From Owenia fusiformis (taxonomy: Eukaryota > Annelida > Polychaeta > Sabellida > Oweniidae): DNA of 64,000 nt. Below, one piece after another: positions 12,301-27,300 of the stretch. Within the stretch, counting starts at the first letter, position 1; every line of letters starts with the position of its first letter. Below the pieces are notes generated by a model. The model worked only from the letters and a program-made list of their open reading frames with translations, was not told the origin of the DNA and ran no database searches. The position numbers were made by a program, and so were the translations under genes. The DNA lies in NCBI GenBank assembly GCA_903813345.2, contig CAIIXF020000006.1, positions 19,725,936 to 19,789,935 of the forward strand. The letters are read 5' to 3'.

Positions 12301-15300
12301 TTAGTTGAGTTTATTAGTTTATTACATTCATACATGTATGGTCATAAAACATTGAATAAATGTAATGAAAGTGTCCAATTCACGCTGTTGCTATGGTAAC
12401 AACAAGTAGCAAAACGATCCGCTGTAAACAAGAGAATTCTTTAGGAAATGTTACATTTTGACCATTTGACTGACATGTATTCTTTTTAAAATTTGGTGAC
12501 AGAAAATAACCTAATAACTATCGAAAATTATTTAATTTGGATTGTGTAATATTATGATGTCATAAGGGAAATTGTTAATCAGGGGCGCAGCAAGCTCTCA
12601 GTCGGGGGGGGGGGGGGGTGGTTCGACGCAATCTTTTTTAAAGATTTTGTTTAATTTTACAAAAATTGATGCAACTTCCTTCAAAACTCAGCTAGAAGCT
12701 TCGAGTCAAATGCATTTTAAAACTTTACTTTTATCTAATGGTTCTATTTTTATTGGTTACAGGGGGTTTCACTCATTACACCCCCTGGCTATGCCTATGT
12801 TAGCTATGGTAACCAGGTGAATGTGCCGTCCTCATTTTTCACGACTTTTCCAAAGTTTTGCTTCTATCTTTGTCATCATGATAGCTCTGGTGTATATGAA
12901 ATGTTCATCAAATGGAAGCTAAAGTTTGCTTTTCTTGCTGGGTTTCTTTACAGTGTTTGGTCCTTTCCCTTTGGCATTTGCACTTAGATATTCATACTTG
13001 TAAAGAAATGGAATGAGAATCAATCATAGTTTTCAGCTTTGACCTCATTTTATGGTGAATGTCAAAAGACAAGGTTCTGATTTGGAATCATTTTGAGCAA
13101 TTCTACCTTATTTCAAGAAAATAATCACAAAAGCAGCTATGATACCATAACGAGTATGCCAGTCAGTTAATCTACATTATCCATGCATTTTCTGATTCAC
13201 CTGGCATATTCACCTGGTTACCATAGCAACATCATATTGGATCAACATAACCCCCCTCCCATAAACAATAAGATAGAACCATTAGATAGAAGAAGAGCTT
13301 TAACCACTGGAATACGTTTGGGGCTTGGGGGCCACCGGGATGCTTTGAGGGGTCACAGGGGGCCACCAGGGTGCTTCTGGTGGCCATGAGGAGCCATTTG
13401 CATGCTTCTTGCGGCCTCAGGGGGCCACTAGGATAGTTTTGGGGGCCACTGGGGGCTAATAGGATGCTTTCAAGGGCTACTTAGATGATTTTAGGGGGCA
13501 TTATGGGGCCCTTGGATGCGTTTTGGGCCTCTGGGTGTCACTAGTATGCTTTTTGGGGGCCACTAAAATGATTTTTGGGTCCACAGGGGCCCATTGGAGT
13601 GCTTTTAGAGGCCACCTGGGGCCACCGAGATACTTTTTGGGGTAACAGGGGGCCAATAGGATGCTTTCGAGGGCCACTAGGATGCTTTAAGGGGGCATAA
13701 TGGGGCCACTTGGATGTTTTTTGGGCCACTGGGTGTCACTAGTATGCTTTTTGGGGGCTACTGGCGGGGGAAATGGGAAGCTTTTGGGGCCATTGGGGGC
13801 AACTAGAATACTTTTGAGGTCCACAGTGGGCTTTTAGAGGCCACTGAGATGCTTTTTGGGGCCACAGGGGTCAATAGGATGCTTTCGGGGGCTACTGGGA
13901 TACTTTTAGGGGGCATAATGGAGCCACTTGGATGCTTTTTTGGGCCACTGGGTGTCACTAGTATGCTTTTTGGGGGTCACTGGGGGGCAACTGGGAAGCT
14001 TTTGGGGCCTCTAGAATGAGTTTGCGGCCATTGGAGTGCTTTTAAAGGCCACTTGGTGCCACTAAGATGCTTTTCGGGGCAACGTTTTGGGGCCACAGGG
14101 GGCCACTGGGTTGATGTCATGGGTCACAGAGGGGTACTAGGATACTTTTGAGGGCCTCATAGCAGCACTAATTTGTTTTTGGGGGCCACTGGGGACAACT
14201 AGGATGTTTTTGAGGACCACATGGGGCCACTATGATGCTTTTGGGGGGCATCTGGGGGCTATTGGGATGCTTTTGGGGGCATCTGGGGGCCACTAGGATG
14301 ATTTTGGGAGTCATAGGAGCCGCAAGTATGCTTAGGGGGGCCACAGTGGCCACTAGAATGCTTTTGTGGACCACTTTTGGGGCACTGGGATGCTTTTCGG
14401 ATCTTATGGGGCCACTGCCGTGCTTTTGAATGTCACTGTGGCCTATTTAGTATTGAATTATAACAAAGAGACTAAGTTTAAGTTAATGACAGTTTAAAAT
14501 TACATGTTTGTTAAAGTTATAATATTTTAAATAGGTTTTACAACCACAAAATCATTACCTCTTAACCCAAAATGTTATCATGGGCACTTGTGTCTATATC
14601 CCGTATTTGGGATGCCTCTAGAACAAAAACTAATATTTTCTTAGTTATGCTAACCAGGTAAGAAAATCATAAAAATTATTTAAAAATACTAATGCATTCA
14701 ATCTGTTGTCATTATTTGGTTAAAATGCTTATGACTTGAAGCTTCTAGCTCAATTTTGAAGGAAGTTGCATCAATTTTTGTAAAATTCATCTTAAACATT
14801 TTTAGGTTGCTTATGCCACGATCGCTCCCCCCCCCCCCCCCGACTGAAAGCTGGCTGCACCCCAGATTAATAATTGCCTTTATGACATAATAATATAACA
14901 CAATCCAAATTAAATAATTTTCTATAGTTTTTAGATTATTTTGTCATCAAATTTTAAAAAGAAATGTAACATTTCCTAAAGAATTATTGTTTACAGCGGA
15001 CAGTTTTGCTACATGATGTTACCATAGCAACAGTGTGAATTGAACATTTTTTATTTGAATTAGACATCTTTCATGTCATTTATTCAATTTTTCTATGACC
15101 ATAAATGTATGAATGAAATAAACTTATAAACTCAACTAAAAGAAATAAACTAGTTGAAAGCATTACTGACCATTTTAAAGACAGTAATTTCACAGAATTA
15201 TACATCATGATTAAGATAAAATATGCAAGGAAAAACAGTTATGACGTCATAATTAAGATGCGAATCACCCTATTTGCATATTTTATGAACTGTATGATTG

Positions 15301-18300
15301 CTTCATCCATTACCTTTTATTTGGTGCAAATTTCATCGAAATCTGAGCAATAATGACGAAGATATGGGCCAAACACCGAAAAGAGCTCCTAAAAGTGGGT
15401 GTGGCATAGTTACTTTGTTACCATAGTAACGCTGCCGCGGATTCAGAATTGCCAATTTAATATATTTTGAGTGCGTTATCTATTACCTTCCATTTGGTGT
15501 GAATTTCATCGAAATCTGAGCAATAATGAAGGAGATAAGGGCCAAACACTGAAAAGAACCCCTAAAAGTGGGCGTGGCTTATTCACTTGGTTACCATAGC
15601 AACGCCGTCGCGGATCCAGAATTGCCAACATCATTTTTCTTGGTAAGTATCATGTATAGTTCATAAAAATGTATGTCGCTTAGCTCGCCTCTAAAAAGGA
15701 CACGGAACCTCTTATTTGGACTTTTGCTCCCAGACTACGTTGTGTCGTGATCGTTGATAAAAACTGTTCTAAGGATGATTTTCTGAGATGATACTAAAGA
15801 ATAGTCTGAAAGTATGGAAAGTTCCACAGGGAAGATTCCAAAAAGGAGGCGAATAATAATTCCCCATAATTACCAAATAAATGAACCAATAATGAACTTA
15901 AATACATGTTTTCGTTAAAATGAAGTCCGAATGAAAAAAAATATCAATATAACTCTAAAAATTATGGATTAGGACCCCACCTTGGCGCTTTTTTTAAAAT
16001 GTTAGGCTCATTTTCAAAAAAGAGGATCTTGTTTTTCTCAATTTAAACAAACCAAAAGTTTCTTCTACACTATAGATTTCTGAAAAGGGGCTGTGTAAAA
16101 AATTAAAAAACACATATCACATGTTATTTTCCTATAGGTACAACTCGTGCTATCCATTGTTTTCAGCATAATTTTGGTCATCAAAAATTGATATCTTCAA
16201 AACTAGACTTTCAATACCATTCTCCTTTGAAGAAGTTTTAGACCCCATGTTGAGTAATCTTCTCATGCAATAATAAAAACCAGAAAAAAAGAAGATCCTC
16301 CTTTTAGTAAATAGGTTCAACATTTTGAAAAATGGGGTCCACTGTATTTATGCCCAGAAAGTATTCATGGTTAAAGATTTGACTGTCTAGAATCACTTGC
16401 CTTACTGCACATAGAGCCTTGATAACTAGGTTATGACTGATTCATATTTCTCCTTGCAACCATTTTGAATTCAGTAAATCATCATTCCTCCAAGAGCAGA
16501 GTCCTATATCTGTATAAGGTGTTCGCTTATTAAACTCCTTGAACAGATATTCTCTGTTCTCAGACACAAGCTGTTGATGTTTGAAGTGAATCCAACAATG
16601 GGAATTTACTTATCAAAACTTTCATTTTTTATAAATACTCGTAGAACAGCTATTTTGAATTTATCTTCTTAACCTCTTGAATCCCAGGGCTCTTAAATCA
16701 GTTGAAACCAGAGAATTTTTCATTTTTGCCATCTTTTGATGTTTTAATACACACCTATACAACTTTATATGTTCAACTTAGTAAGATTAGATGGTGTAGA
16801 TCATTTCTACATATTTTAAAACAATTTCTGTGTAAATTGGTTGAAAATTGTTCAAATAAAAGCAATTTTAGTGAAAAAATTTGTGACGGATTTTCTCGTC
16901 ACTCTGGGTTTTAAGATCATTTCTGAGGTGACAAGAAATCTAGGTCACTCCAGGTAGTCAAGAGGTTAAACAAGGTCCTACTTCCATAAAGTATTAGCCT
17001 ATAAAATTTGAGTCAAATCCAGCAACCTGTATTTGAGATATTGCCTGGACAGTCGAATGGACAGATGGACAGACACCTTGTCCATTTCCAACCAAACCCA
17101 CCAAACAAATAAAAATAAAGAAAACAAAGGAAAAAGGTTACTCACTTTTACGTCCATGCATACCACACATTCTGTGAAGAACCTAGCTGTCACCTCCAAC
17201 GCAACACTGTCAAGGCTTCCATTGGCCCCAAGAACTTGTGGTGCAGTTGGGGTTGCCTAAGAGAGAAAAAAATATATTAAAAATACATTTGATTGGCTAC
17301 CTTAAAAACATATGCATGGTGTTAAATAAATGGTGGTATAATTCCACTATGAGCCAAAATTATTCTAAAATTGAAACATTTTTTGTTTAGTTTGCTCACT
17401 AGATCTGATTCCCTCTTTAAGAAGCCAAAGCAATGTTATTAACCATTAACTCAATGCGAAATTGTTAAAGTGGTGTAAAATTATAAATGTATTCAAAATA
17501 AAAATTCAGAATATGAGCAGCCTCATGGAAATAAATGTATAAACAATTTATCTGATTTTAATTGTAGAAAGTAAGTTGTAGATATGGTGGATTTACAAGG
17601 GACTTATGGTGCAAGACGTACTGATTAGACCTAATGTTGATTACTGGTAGTTCACTACACCTACTGAAAGTCCACTCTTAGCACTTTATTTCCGACTTTA
17701 CATGCCCATTAAACTGTTTTCATGAGCTTCACTAATTTAATTGTTACCTGTATTTCTGCAGCTGGTTCTGTTCTTGTATCTGTAATATCTTTGCCAACAT
17801 CTTTTCTCACTCCATTAACTTTCTTATCATAGTGCTCAACAGCTGCCATTATCTGATTTCTTACTCCCAGTTCATGAACTCCCATCTAAAAATTCAGCAA
17901 TTATACACCAAAATAATTAAAGATTCTTGACTGATATACAGGATGTCTCAAAAAAGGAAACCAGAATTTAATTGCTTCCTTTTTTTGAAACACCCTATTC
18001 AACATCATATCATTTCCATTTATAGTGCACGTTTCTGTATTTAATTTATTTTTGTAACACTTAATGTATGCTACTTCTTTATAACATTGAGTGTATGTTA
18101 TTGTCTTTAGTATACCTAATTGTATGTTGAAACATTTAGGGTACTTTATTGTATGTTATAACATGTAGTTCCCATTATTGTACACTATAATCATCAGTAT
18201 CAGATGTCATGAAAGTAATTTCAGAACAATAAAATATTGATTTTTTCAAAAAAGGATACACATCTTTATCATGATTATACTTGGTTAGCACTTAAACAAA

Positions 18301-21300
18301 TTCTAATTGATTAAGGAAAAAAGCTCATTTATCAATTTTGCTATTTTGGCCATATACAGTAACACTGCAAATCTCAGAATTTTAAAGGTATTGAGACCAT
18401 TCTTGCTTTGTCAAACCTGCCAAAAAATTGAAAGGCATTTATATTTTATAACTGGGGAATAATAAAAATGGAATACAAAGGCAGAGGAAATTCCCAGAAT
18501 CTGTAAATCATGCAAATACATATCATATTAAAAGAGCATGACACAAGTGCTCAAAAGCAAACACAGCCAACAATATTGGATTTATCATCCAAGATATAAA
18601 AATTGGTGCAACCTACACTTTTCAAGTCATTCTCTGTCATCTGAAGCAGCGTTTCTATGGTAATGCGGTGACGTGAAAACAATGGTATGTAATCATCAGC
18701 CTTTGCTTGGACTAGGATATCCACAACAGCAAGCTCTAGACTGCTTTCCTTTACATGCACAAATATCAAATCATATTAAGCAATGAAATCATAATCATTC
18801 CAAACAACATTAATTCAACAAAAAAAATCTGGGGGAATTTCTCAAAAAATATTGTGAATAACAATTCCTGAATTTCCAATGGTCTTTCTGAGGCAACATC
18901 TCAATAATGTTAATGAAACTAAAATCCACAATTCTTATTATTAGTTCACAATATCTTCCAATATTAAAATCAGTTGTATTGTCTTTATGATTAAACTATG
19001 ATTTTTTGAGAAATAACCTCCTGGTATTCTAATGTTGTCCTAAATGGTCATCACATCTTTCCATTTTGCAAATTAATGCAATTCTAGAATGACCCAAATG
19101 GAGAAACTGTGTTAACCTCTTGAAGACATAGAATGGCAGAATATTTTGGCACATAAAATTAACAATGAGACGGGGGTCACAGACTCAATTGCTGTGACAA
19201 TTCTAATCCAATCTGCACATATTAGGACTTGATATGGGAATAAAAGTTTGTGCTTAAGCCTTAAAACTGGCAGAAAATAAAAATGCTCTGGTTTCAAAGT
19301 CAGTCATTCAAGAGGTTAAAACTTGGGAGACAAAGTGGGAGATACTACTACTACTTCTACAAACACCTGCATACTATAGCCTAGTATTTTTATATCTATG
19401 ACAGACTAGAAAAATATATTACTAAAACAATATTATCATGCAGTACAAGACATTTTTAACTCAGCATAGTATCAGATGTTGCCCCTAGCTCACATCTCTT
19501 CATATTTCTAATCAAAAATCCAATAATTTTTTATACAGTGTGCATTTTTTCTAAAATACACCTGCTAAAATTGAGAAACAATTTGTTTTATAAAATATTT
19601 TTCCACAAGTTTTGATATTTTATGTAACTCGATCAGAGAATAATGCAATTATGCCAATATAACAAAAATAGTCATTTTCTGACACAAAGTAGCAATGTCA
19701 TTTTGGTACTTTTTCAAGACCATATTCATGTTCAGTGAAAGCTGTGATGTGGAACTCCTCATAGATAGGAAACTCCTGTAATGTATTTACTAAATATTTA
19801 CAGTAAATCTTTAAAAGAACAATGTTCAGGAAAACATGGAAAGATATTTTGGTATAGTCAATATTGATCATCTAAAACTGTAGTGTTCATTTTCAATAGG
19901 CTTTTAAGATTTCACATATAGAAAGTGATATTCTACATCTTTAAATTGTTAATATTGACCATATCTAAACATTTTACCTATGTATGGTTATAGCTACCAT
20001 ATCAGGAGAAAAATGGTCTGACAAAGAACAGTGGAACACTTTCCAAGTCGAACACCTCTAGTTGTACCAAAACTTGAGGTGTCAGCCAACACAGATTTCA
20101 CTGACTTTATGAAGCAACATTGTTATGTCAAAGTTAAAGTTTCAAAAATCTGTCAATATCATTTCCTGCCTTTCCAGAACCTTACCTCATCGAGAAGACT
20201 TTGCGGTTTCCTGTCCATAAGTCGCTGGTACTGAACCAGCCAATAGTCTTTCTGATCATTCAGCCTCTGTTGCTCCATCTCAGCCTAAATATTTCACAAT
20301 GAACAAACATGAATAATGTCAAACAAAGCAGCTTTTTATTTTAACATTACAACCATATTTTACTGTATTAAGCATATATTATAATTAAGATAAGCATGGT
20401 GTTTAACATCCTCATTAATGTGGGCTCCAGTCATCAACATCACATCTGTGCTGTCTGGATGATTGTCTCATAAAGATTTAAGAGTTTTTATCACAAGAAT
20501 ACAATCATCTTAAGTGTTATTCATATTCATGTTTAACTTTGAAAATGTCAAGAATTTCCTAGGGCAATGTTGTTCAAGCAGTGATCTCGGCAGGACTTTC
20601 TCAACAGAGAAGTAAATTCTAATTACCTATTTTGGTTAAAATGTTCAACAGGGTGGGATAAATTTCAGACCCACTTGCTCCAATCCTGAAGAAACCACTG
20701 TTGATGTCAATTGTACATATAATGCCACTCATCATCCGGATTATAATGCATCAGAAAAGCCAAGCATTATTTTTGTAAATTGTACACATTATAATTTATA
20801 ACACGGATATAAAAGCAAATAAAAAAACTCACCAATCTCTTATTGAGTTCCGCTTGCCTCTTGTCACGCTCTTCCAACAACTGTACCAGCAGACAAGCCA
20901 ACTGAATTCTCTTCTCTGCTATAATGTTCTAAAATATATAATCATAAAGACATGTATAGAGTACAAATGCAAAATATTCATTGTTTCAAATTTTGGCCTT
21001 TACAAAAGAAATTCCTCAATTTTCAAATGATTATAACAATATAACAACCTAAATTTGAATGAAAAGATGCACTATAAGCAAGTGGATTTATTCACAATTT
21101 TTTGCACTATGTTCGCTTGAAATGTTTTCAGTAATTTTAACCCAATGAAATATTATGTTACAGTATTGGCAATGGAGAGAAGTCCATTTTCATATTCTAC
21201 CCATTTCATGGTTAAAATTTAATCATTTCAGTTTGAATCTTATTAAAAGACCATGCAAATATAACAATACCTAATGTTAACATTACAATAACATAGTATC

Positions 21301-24300
21301 AACCATGTAATATATTTACTAAACATATAATATCTTAATGAGGACATCATATACATACTTTGAAAATCCTTAAAATTATTTACCATTTCGAAGTCCATCT
21401 TCATACGTCTTCTTTCTACCTCTACCAGAGAAAGCTGAGCTAACTCTTGCTCTATAAGGTCTATCTGTTCAGTGACACGCTTGTGTTTAGCATCTTTGCT
21501 CATTTGCAGGGCCTCAAACGCTGCTTTCTGGAGTTTTTCCTGAATAATAAGCAGGCAAATGTGGCAAAGAGTTTCCCAAGAATGTGTGTTTGAAACATAT
21601 CTCCGAGTTCAATGATTGTTGTGGATATTTTAATGATTAAACTTGAAAGATGTACTTGTGCTATTTTCGTTGATATGCTACTGTTCTTGAAATGAGTCAT
21701 CTTTGGTTTTTTACATGTACAACAGGGCTTGCATTAACGGCGTCCCGTACATGTTAAGGACTCAAAAATAATTTGGAGGACGCAAAAATTGAAAATATTT
21801 CCGTTTTTTGGACGCAAATTTTTTTTAGGTCAATACTACAATGTGTTTACAACGATACCTAACAAAAACAAATAATTATGATCTCTCACCTTTATTTGAA
21901 TCGTAAATAAGGCTCAACATGTTGAATATTTACAAATAATCATGATTCTCTCGAATTTTTTCGACTTTGTTTATTTTTAGATTTGAAACCATGACACGCC
22001 ACAGTTTTTCCTATTCAGAAACAAATATTAGGTTATTCATGAAATAAAATGTATTCATTGTCGAATGAACGAACATGCATTTATTCAGTCCGTACTTAAC
22101 GTTTACTTCCGTTTTAAATTCGCGGCAAGAAATCAAAAACTGAAAGGTGTTTTGGTAAAAAATGCTTTTAAAATAAAGTTATACCTCAAAACAGGCTAGA
22201 AATAGGGGACACACTTTTTTTCAAAGGTCACACTTTTTAAAAAAAATTGCGTACTTGGGACTCACAAATTTTCTAACCTAATGCAAGTGCTGTACAATGT
22301 ACATAGTGAATAAAATGGTCAAATTTCATTGTGTATTAAAATGTTAGCTAAATAGAGAGACCATCAAAGAGTTAGATAATGCATTGTGGGCCCCCTAATG
22401 TAGAACCAAACTGTTGAATAAAGTATTCTGCACTTTTGAGAAGGCCCATACCTGATCTTGTAGATATTCTACAAACTTATTCTGTTTGTGGCTAGTCTGG
22501 GATAAAGCCCTCTGTAATGAATAATTCTCAGCCGCAGTTAATCTACAAGTGAAGAACATTTGAAATAAGGCATTAACATGCAAAATATCACAGCCTACCA
22601 TTTGTTACAGATGTCGGCCGCCAAACACTGTTACAAACACTTCTATTCAGAATTCCCATCTTAATACAGCAGTTTATATTATGAGCGAGTCAATATTTCA
22701 TTTTGTGCTAACAAGTGTATCTAATAACAATAACATACTTTTGATTATAGACGATAGCTTCTTGTCGTTTTTTTGAGTCATAGTTCAGTCTAGCCTGCTC
22801 AATGTCTTTAGATTCTTGTAGGATTCTTTGCATAGCATCTATGTAAAAAAGAGAATTTTCAGATTAATGTTTCTGAGACATAGAATACAAGTATTATGTA
22901 TGGTATTTTATTTATTGTCTTGAAAAATGCAAAACAAGTTTAGCAGTGTGAATATGTATGTAAAGTGCTAAAAGGGGAAAAGCCAAAGAATATCACTAAA
23001 CAAAAGGGGAAAAGCCAAAGAATATCACTATACAAAAGAGGAAAAGCCAAAGAATATCACTAAACAAAAGGGGAAAAGCCAAAGAATATCACTATACAAA
23101 AGAGGAAAAGCCAAAGAATATCACTAAACAAAAGGGGAAAAGCCAAAGAATATCACTATACAAAAGAGGAAAAGCCAAAGAATATCACTAAACAAAAGGG
23201 GAAAAGCCAAAGAATATCACTATACAAAAGAGGAAAAGCCAAAGAATATCACTAAACACAGCAAGAAAAACAAGTTGAGCAAAACCTGGGGATATTGAAC
23301 TTTTTTGGTGGAGAAAAAAACATTCAGTATTGGTGGATGTTCACTTCAGAGAAGATAATTTACATACAGAAGTCAATAGATGAGGTGCAAAGGAAGGGTA
23401 TCTGCTAGAGACACGTGCTCACTAAGAGGTGTTCACTAAGGCAGGTTTTACCGTACACGCATAAATACTAGTAACCAGTGTAAAAATGATTGCAGATAGT
23501 GATGGGAATGTCTACATAGATGATCAGGTTGAACTAATTCAACTCACTCATTGATTATCCCTTTTATAACTACTGTCAAAACTAGCATGACAACTGTTAT
23601 TTTGTTCCCCTAATTTCTTTTAAAATCATGACAATTACTAAGAGGTAAAATGGTACGACTGAAATCCATAACACACACACACATCTTTTGATAACTAGAG
23701 GGACAGTGATTCACATAAGTGAAGGTGCATATATAAACCAGCCTGTATATTACCTAATACATCCTGTTTTCGGAGGTTTTCTGATTCTTCTTGACGAACT
23801 CTGAACCATTCTTCCGACTCTATCCTTTCTTGTTCAATCCTTTCTAGGAATGACTCTGTTTTGCGAGCTTTCTCCGACATTTCCAGAAGTTCATTTGTCA
23901 AGTTTGTAACATCTCTCTCGACTGAAATCATAAAACAAGCAAAATCAGTAAAAATATTTTTCAGAGAATATTTATTTTCTCAAAATGCTGTGAAATAAAA
24001 TTCATTTAAAGAGGCAATTTGAAGAAGATTTTTGCATGTTTTTTTAAAGAATTGATGATACTTGGAAAATTAAATAAACCATTTTGAAAATACTTTCATT
24101 CAAATCTGTGAGATATTACCAGTTAAAACAATAAGAAGAATCTACCTTCTTTCATATTCTGTATGAATAATTTATTTTCAATGTCCTTCTGCTGTCGAAC
24201 TGACATCAGCTCCGAATCATACAGCTCTTGTTCTTTTGCCAATGCCTTCACCAGGTGGAGCTTATTGTTGGCGAATCCTGTTGCTATTTGTGCCTGGAGC

Positions 24301-27300
24301 TGTTGTTCTTCCTTCAGTTGTTGCTCAAGTTCAGCCATTTCTTTACGTTTCTGCTCCTAAATTTAAATAATCCAAATACTTTTTATGACAACGTACATTA
24401 TTAATTCATGTATTCTAGATGCAAAGGATGGAAAAAGGCTAAACAAAAAACATTTGTAACATTCAATAATGCATGAGTAGCAATCTTTGATATATATTAA
24501 TTTTAATTTTTTTTCTGAAATATAACAATATGTATTACATGTATTTTACTTACTATTAAGAAAAAAAAGTTTTTACATTGACTTTCAAAGCAGAATGATA
24601 AGATCAATATTTATATGATATCTATAAGTACATACCCGCCTGGTTTCATATTGCTGCATATGGGCCTAAAAATAAAAGCAATACTATAAGTTAATAAGTT
24701 ATTGAATGATTTGAAGTGCAATACAGGATATATTCTGCTCAAGAAATTCTGTATTGCAACGAGACAAAGTCGAGTGCCAATACAGAATATCCAGAATATC
24801 GATCATACGGTAATATGCAATATGGTATTATCACATATCAAAAGTATTTAAGAATTCTTCACAATATTAAATTCAATTTCTTTCAAAGTTTGGCTCAATT
24901 TATAATTTCTTGGAAGATCAACAGAAATATTCAAAAAATAGAATTTGTTCCTATCAACCTCAGCATTACTTCTCAGGCATGCAGTACCAAAAAATAGTAA
25001 ACCATATTTTATTAATAAAACACTAATATAGCAGACAGATTACCATCAGTTGTGCATCATTGTCTGCTAGAATTTTAGTTTTTGCATCTATGGTGTCTTG
25101 ATGTGCTGAGATGGGTGGACCTAGCACAGCCACAGTGAAGTTAGACGGCTCTATGTATTCTATACCTCTCTCTAAAATATATATACAGCATATATTATAC
25201 TGACTCTTTAATAGTCATATAGCAACGGAACTTGCGAGATAATTCGCTAAAATAATGTAGATAAAAACAGCCTGATGTAAAAATCGCATTGGCTATATTA
25301 TCTGCAAATAAAAGTTCAAATTTTAGTTTATATTTTTTAAAATAGTAGAATATAATAGGGCGATAAGAACTGAGAATTACCCAACCGATGGAGTCGAAAA
25401 ATTGATCTAACCAAACAGCATTCAACCCAAATATAGTATACAATATACAATATAATTGGTACCTGCCCCTCCCTTCCCTACTCCCATGTTGCAATAGCAA
25501 TCATTTATGATTTAACATTGAAGTATGATGCTTCAGGATATGACAGCTAACACTTCAACTGCAATATACACAAAATTTCAGCTGAATTGAATAATATTTA
25601 CGAAAAGTTAGAGCATATAGTGCATTACTTGGACAACCCTCGTATACTGAATGAACATTACCTTTACAAAGAAACCTCATGATGCTTTCAGTTCCTGCCT
25701 GGCATATATCACAATAGGGGTAGGTCATGTGATCTGCATTGACCAATAGGGTGTCTAATGTCCTGGCCTCACACAACTGTACAGGTAGAGTCGTAAGAGG
25801 GTTATCTTGCACGTCTAATGTTCGCAAACTTCGCATCTTACACATTGCATCTGGTAACTCCTTTATCTTATTGGCTGTAAGGAAACAATTATATTGTTAC
25901 CACCTTGTCGGGCCTGTTCTAAGGGTTTTAGTGCTAGTTTAGAAGGCCTATATTTTACTATATCGACCTGAGCAATATGTGATGTCAAAGTGTCGGGCCA
26001 TACTGCCGGTCAATAATGCATAAACGATGAGCAATTTTCACTGGGAAATTAGATATCGTTCAGTGCGTAAAATTTTCTTGCTACTTATGTAAAATTAGAT
26101 ATCGTTCAGTGCGTAAAATTTTCTTGCTACTTATGTATATCAGCCCTGGTCATTAATGGCGGTAATAATACTAATAACGTCATTTAGAAGGGCAATATAC
26201 GGGTAGTGAAATATTGGACCTAGGGCCTTCGGCTATATTGCACTATATAATTGTACTATTAACCGCATAAATCAATTGCTTTGTCTGCTTGAAAAACAAG
26301 GCACACAATGATAAAATGTCACACTTTGAAGAGCAAAATGGTCACTATGTAATTTACCCAGCATGCCCACAACCTTACTGGATCTTGGTACTATTCTACT
26401 CTTGAATCTGTAAAAATTTCAAGTTGAACAGATAAGCAATTTTCCTTGAATTTTGATGATAAGATTTATGTGGCATTCATGAACCCACACGCTGAGCAGC
26501 ACAATGACAAAAAGCCCCTTTTCAAAGTGCAATAAATAGTACCACGTTCCTTCACGGTGAACTGAATATTCAGCAAAGCGTATGGTATCTTTCAAAAATG
26601 TGATTTTTCACTGCAATGTAGCCACTTTCTGAAAAAACGATGGAACTAAAAATTCAGAAATGTGATATTGTTACTTACATCTTAAATTAAATGACTGTAA
26701 GGCCTGTAGTTCTTTTATTGTGTCTGGTAAGGTTGTAAGTTTGTTCTTCTCAAGGTTTAACACTTGCAAGGCTTTCATATTGCCTATTTCAACTGGAAGT
26801 TTTGTCAGCTGGTTACTGTGTAAGTCCAAAACCTAAAACATGAAAGGAGACCATTGATAAATAACATTTTTTTCAATCTAGACAACCTGAAAAGGGAACA
26901 AGGATAGCACATAAAAATTTTAACTTGGTCCAAGTAAGTTCCACTTTAATACCTAAAGAAAATATGACTTCTCTCTTTATAATATGTAACATTACCATGT
27001 GTAGTCGAGACATTGGTTCTGTTTAATATGAAGAGAATATCTGCGTTTCTTACCCTCACTGCACTGAGGTCTCTAAAGGACCCCCCACATTGTAGATTGC
27101 GTAATAAATTGGTGTGAAGAAGGAGAGCTTGCTTCTGTAGGACTTTACATAAGGCAAACACCCCACCTGGGACCTAAAATATAAAGCACAATATAAATGA
27201 TCGTGAAATTACAAGACTTCCGTAGAGATCCAGAGAAGTTGATCTAGTAAGTTTAAATATAATTTAATCAATTTCAAACTCCTACAATTCTTTACTCCAA

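Noticed and set aside
13183-14429. Trp/Pro/Gly-rich and Pro/Lys-rich ORFs
   Set aside because: They follow the period of the G-rich minisatellite on both strands.
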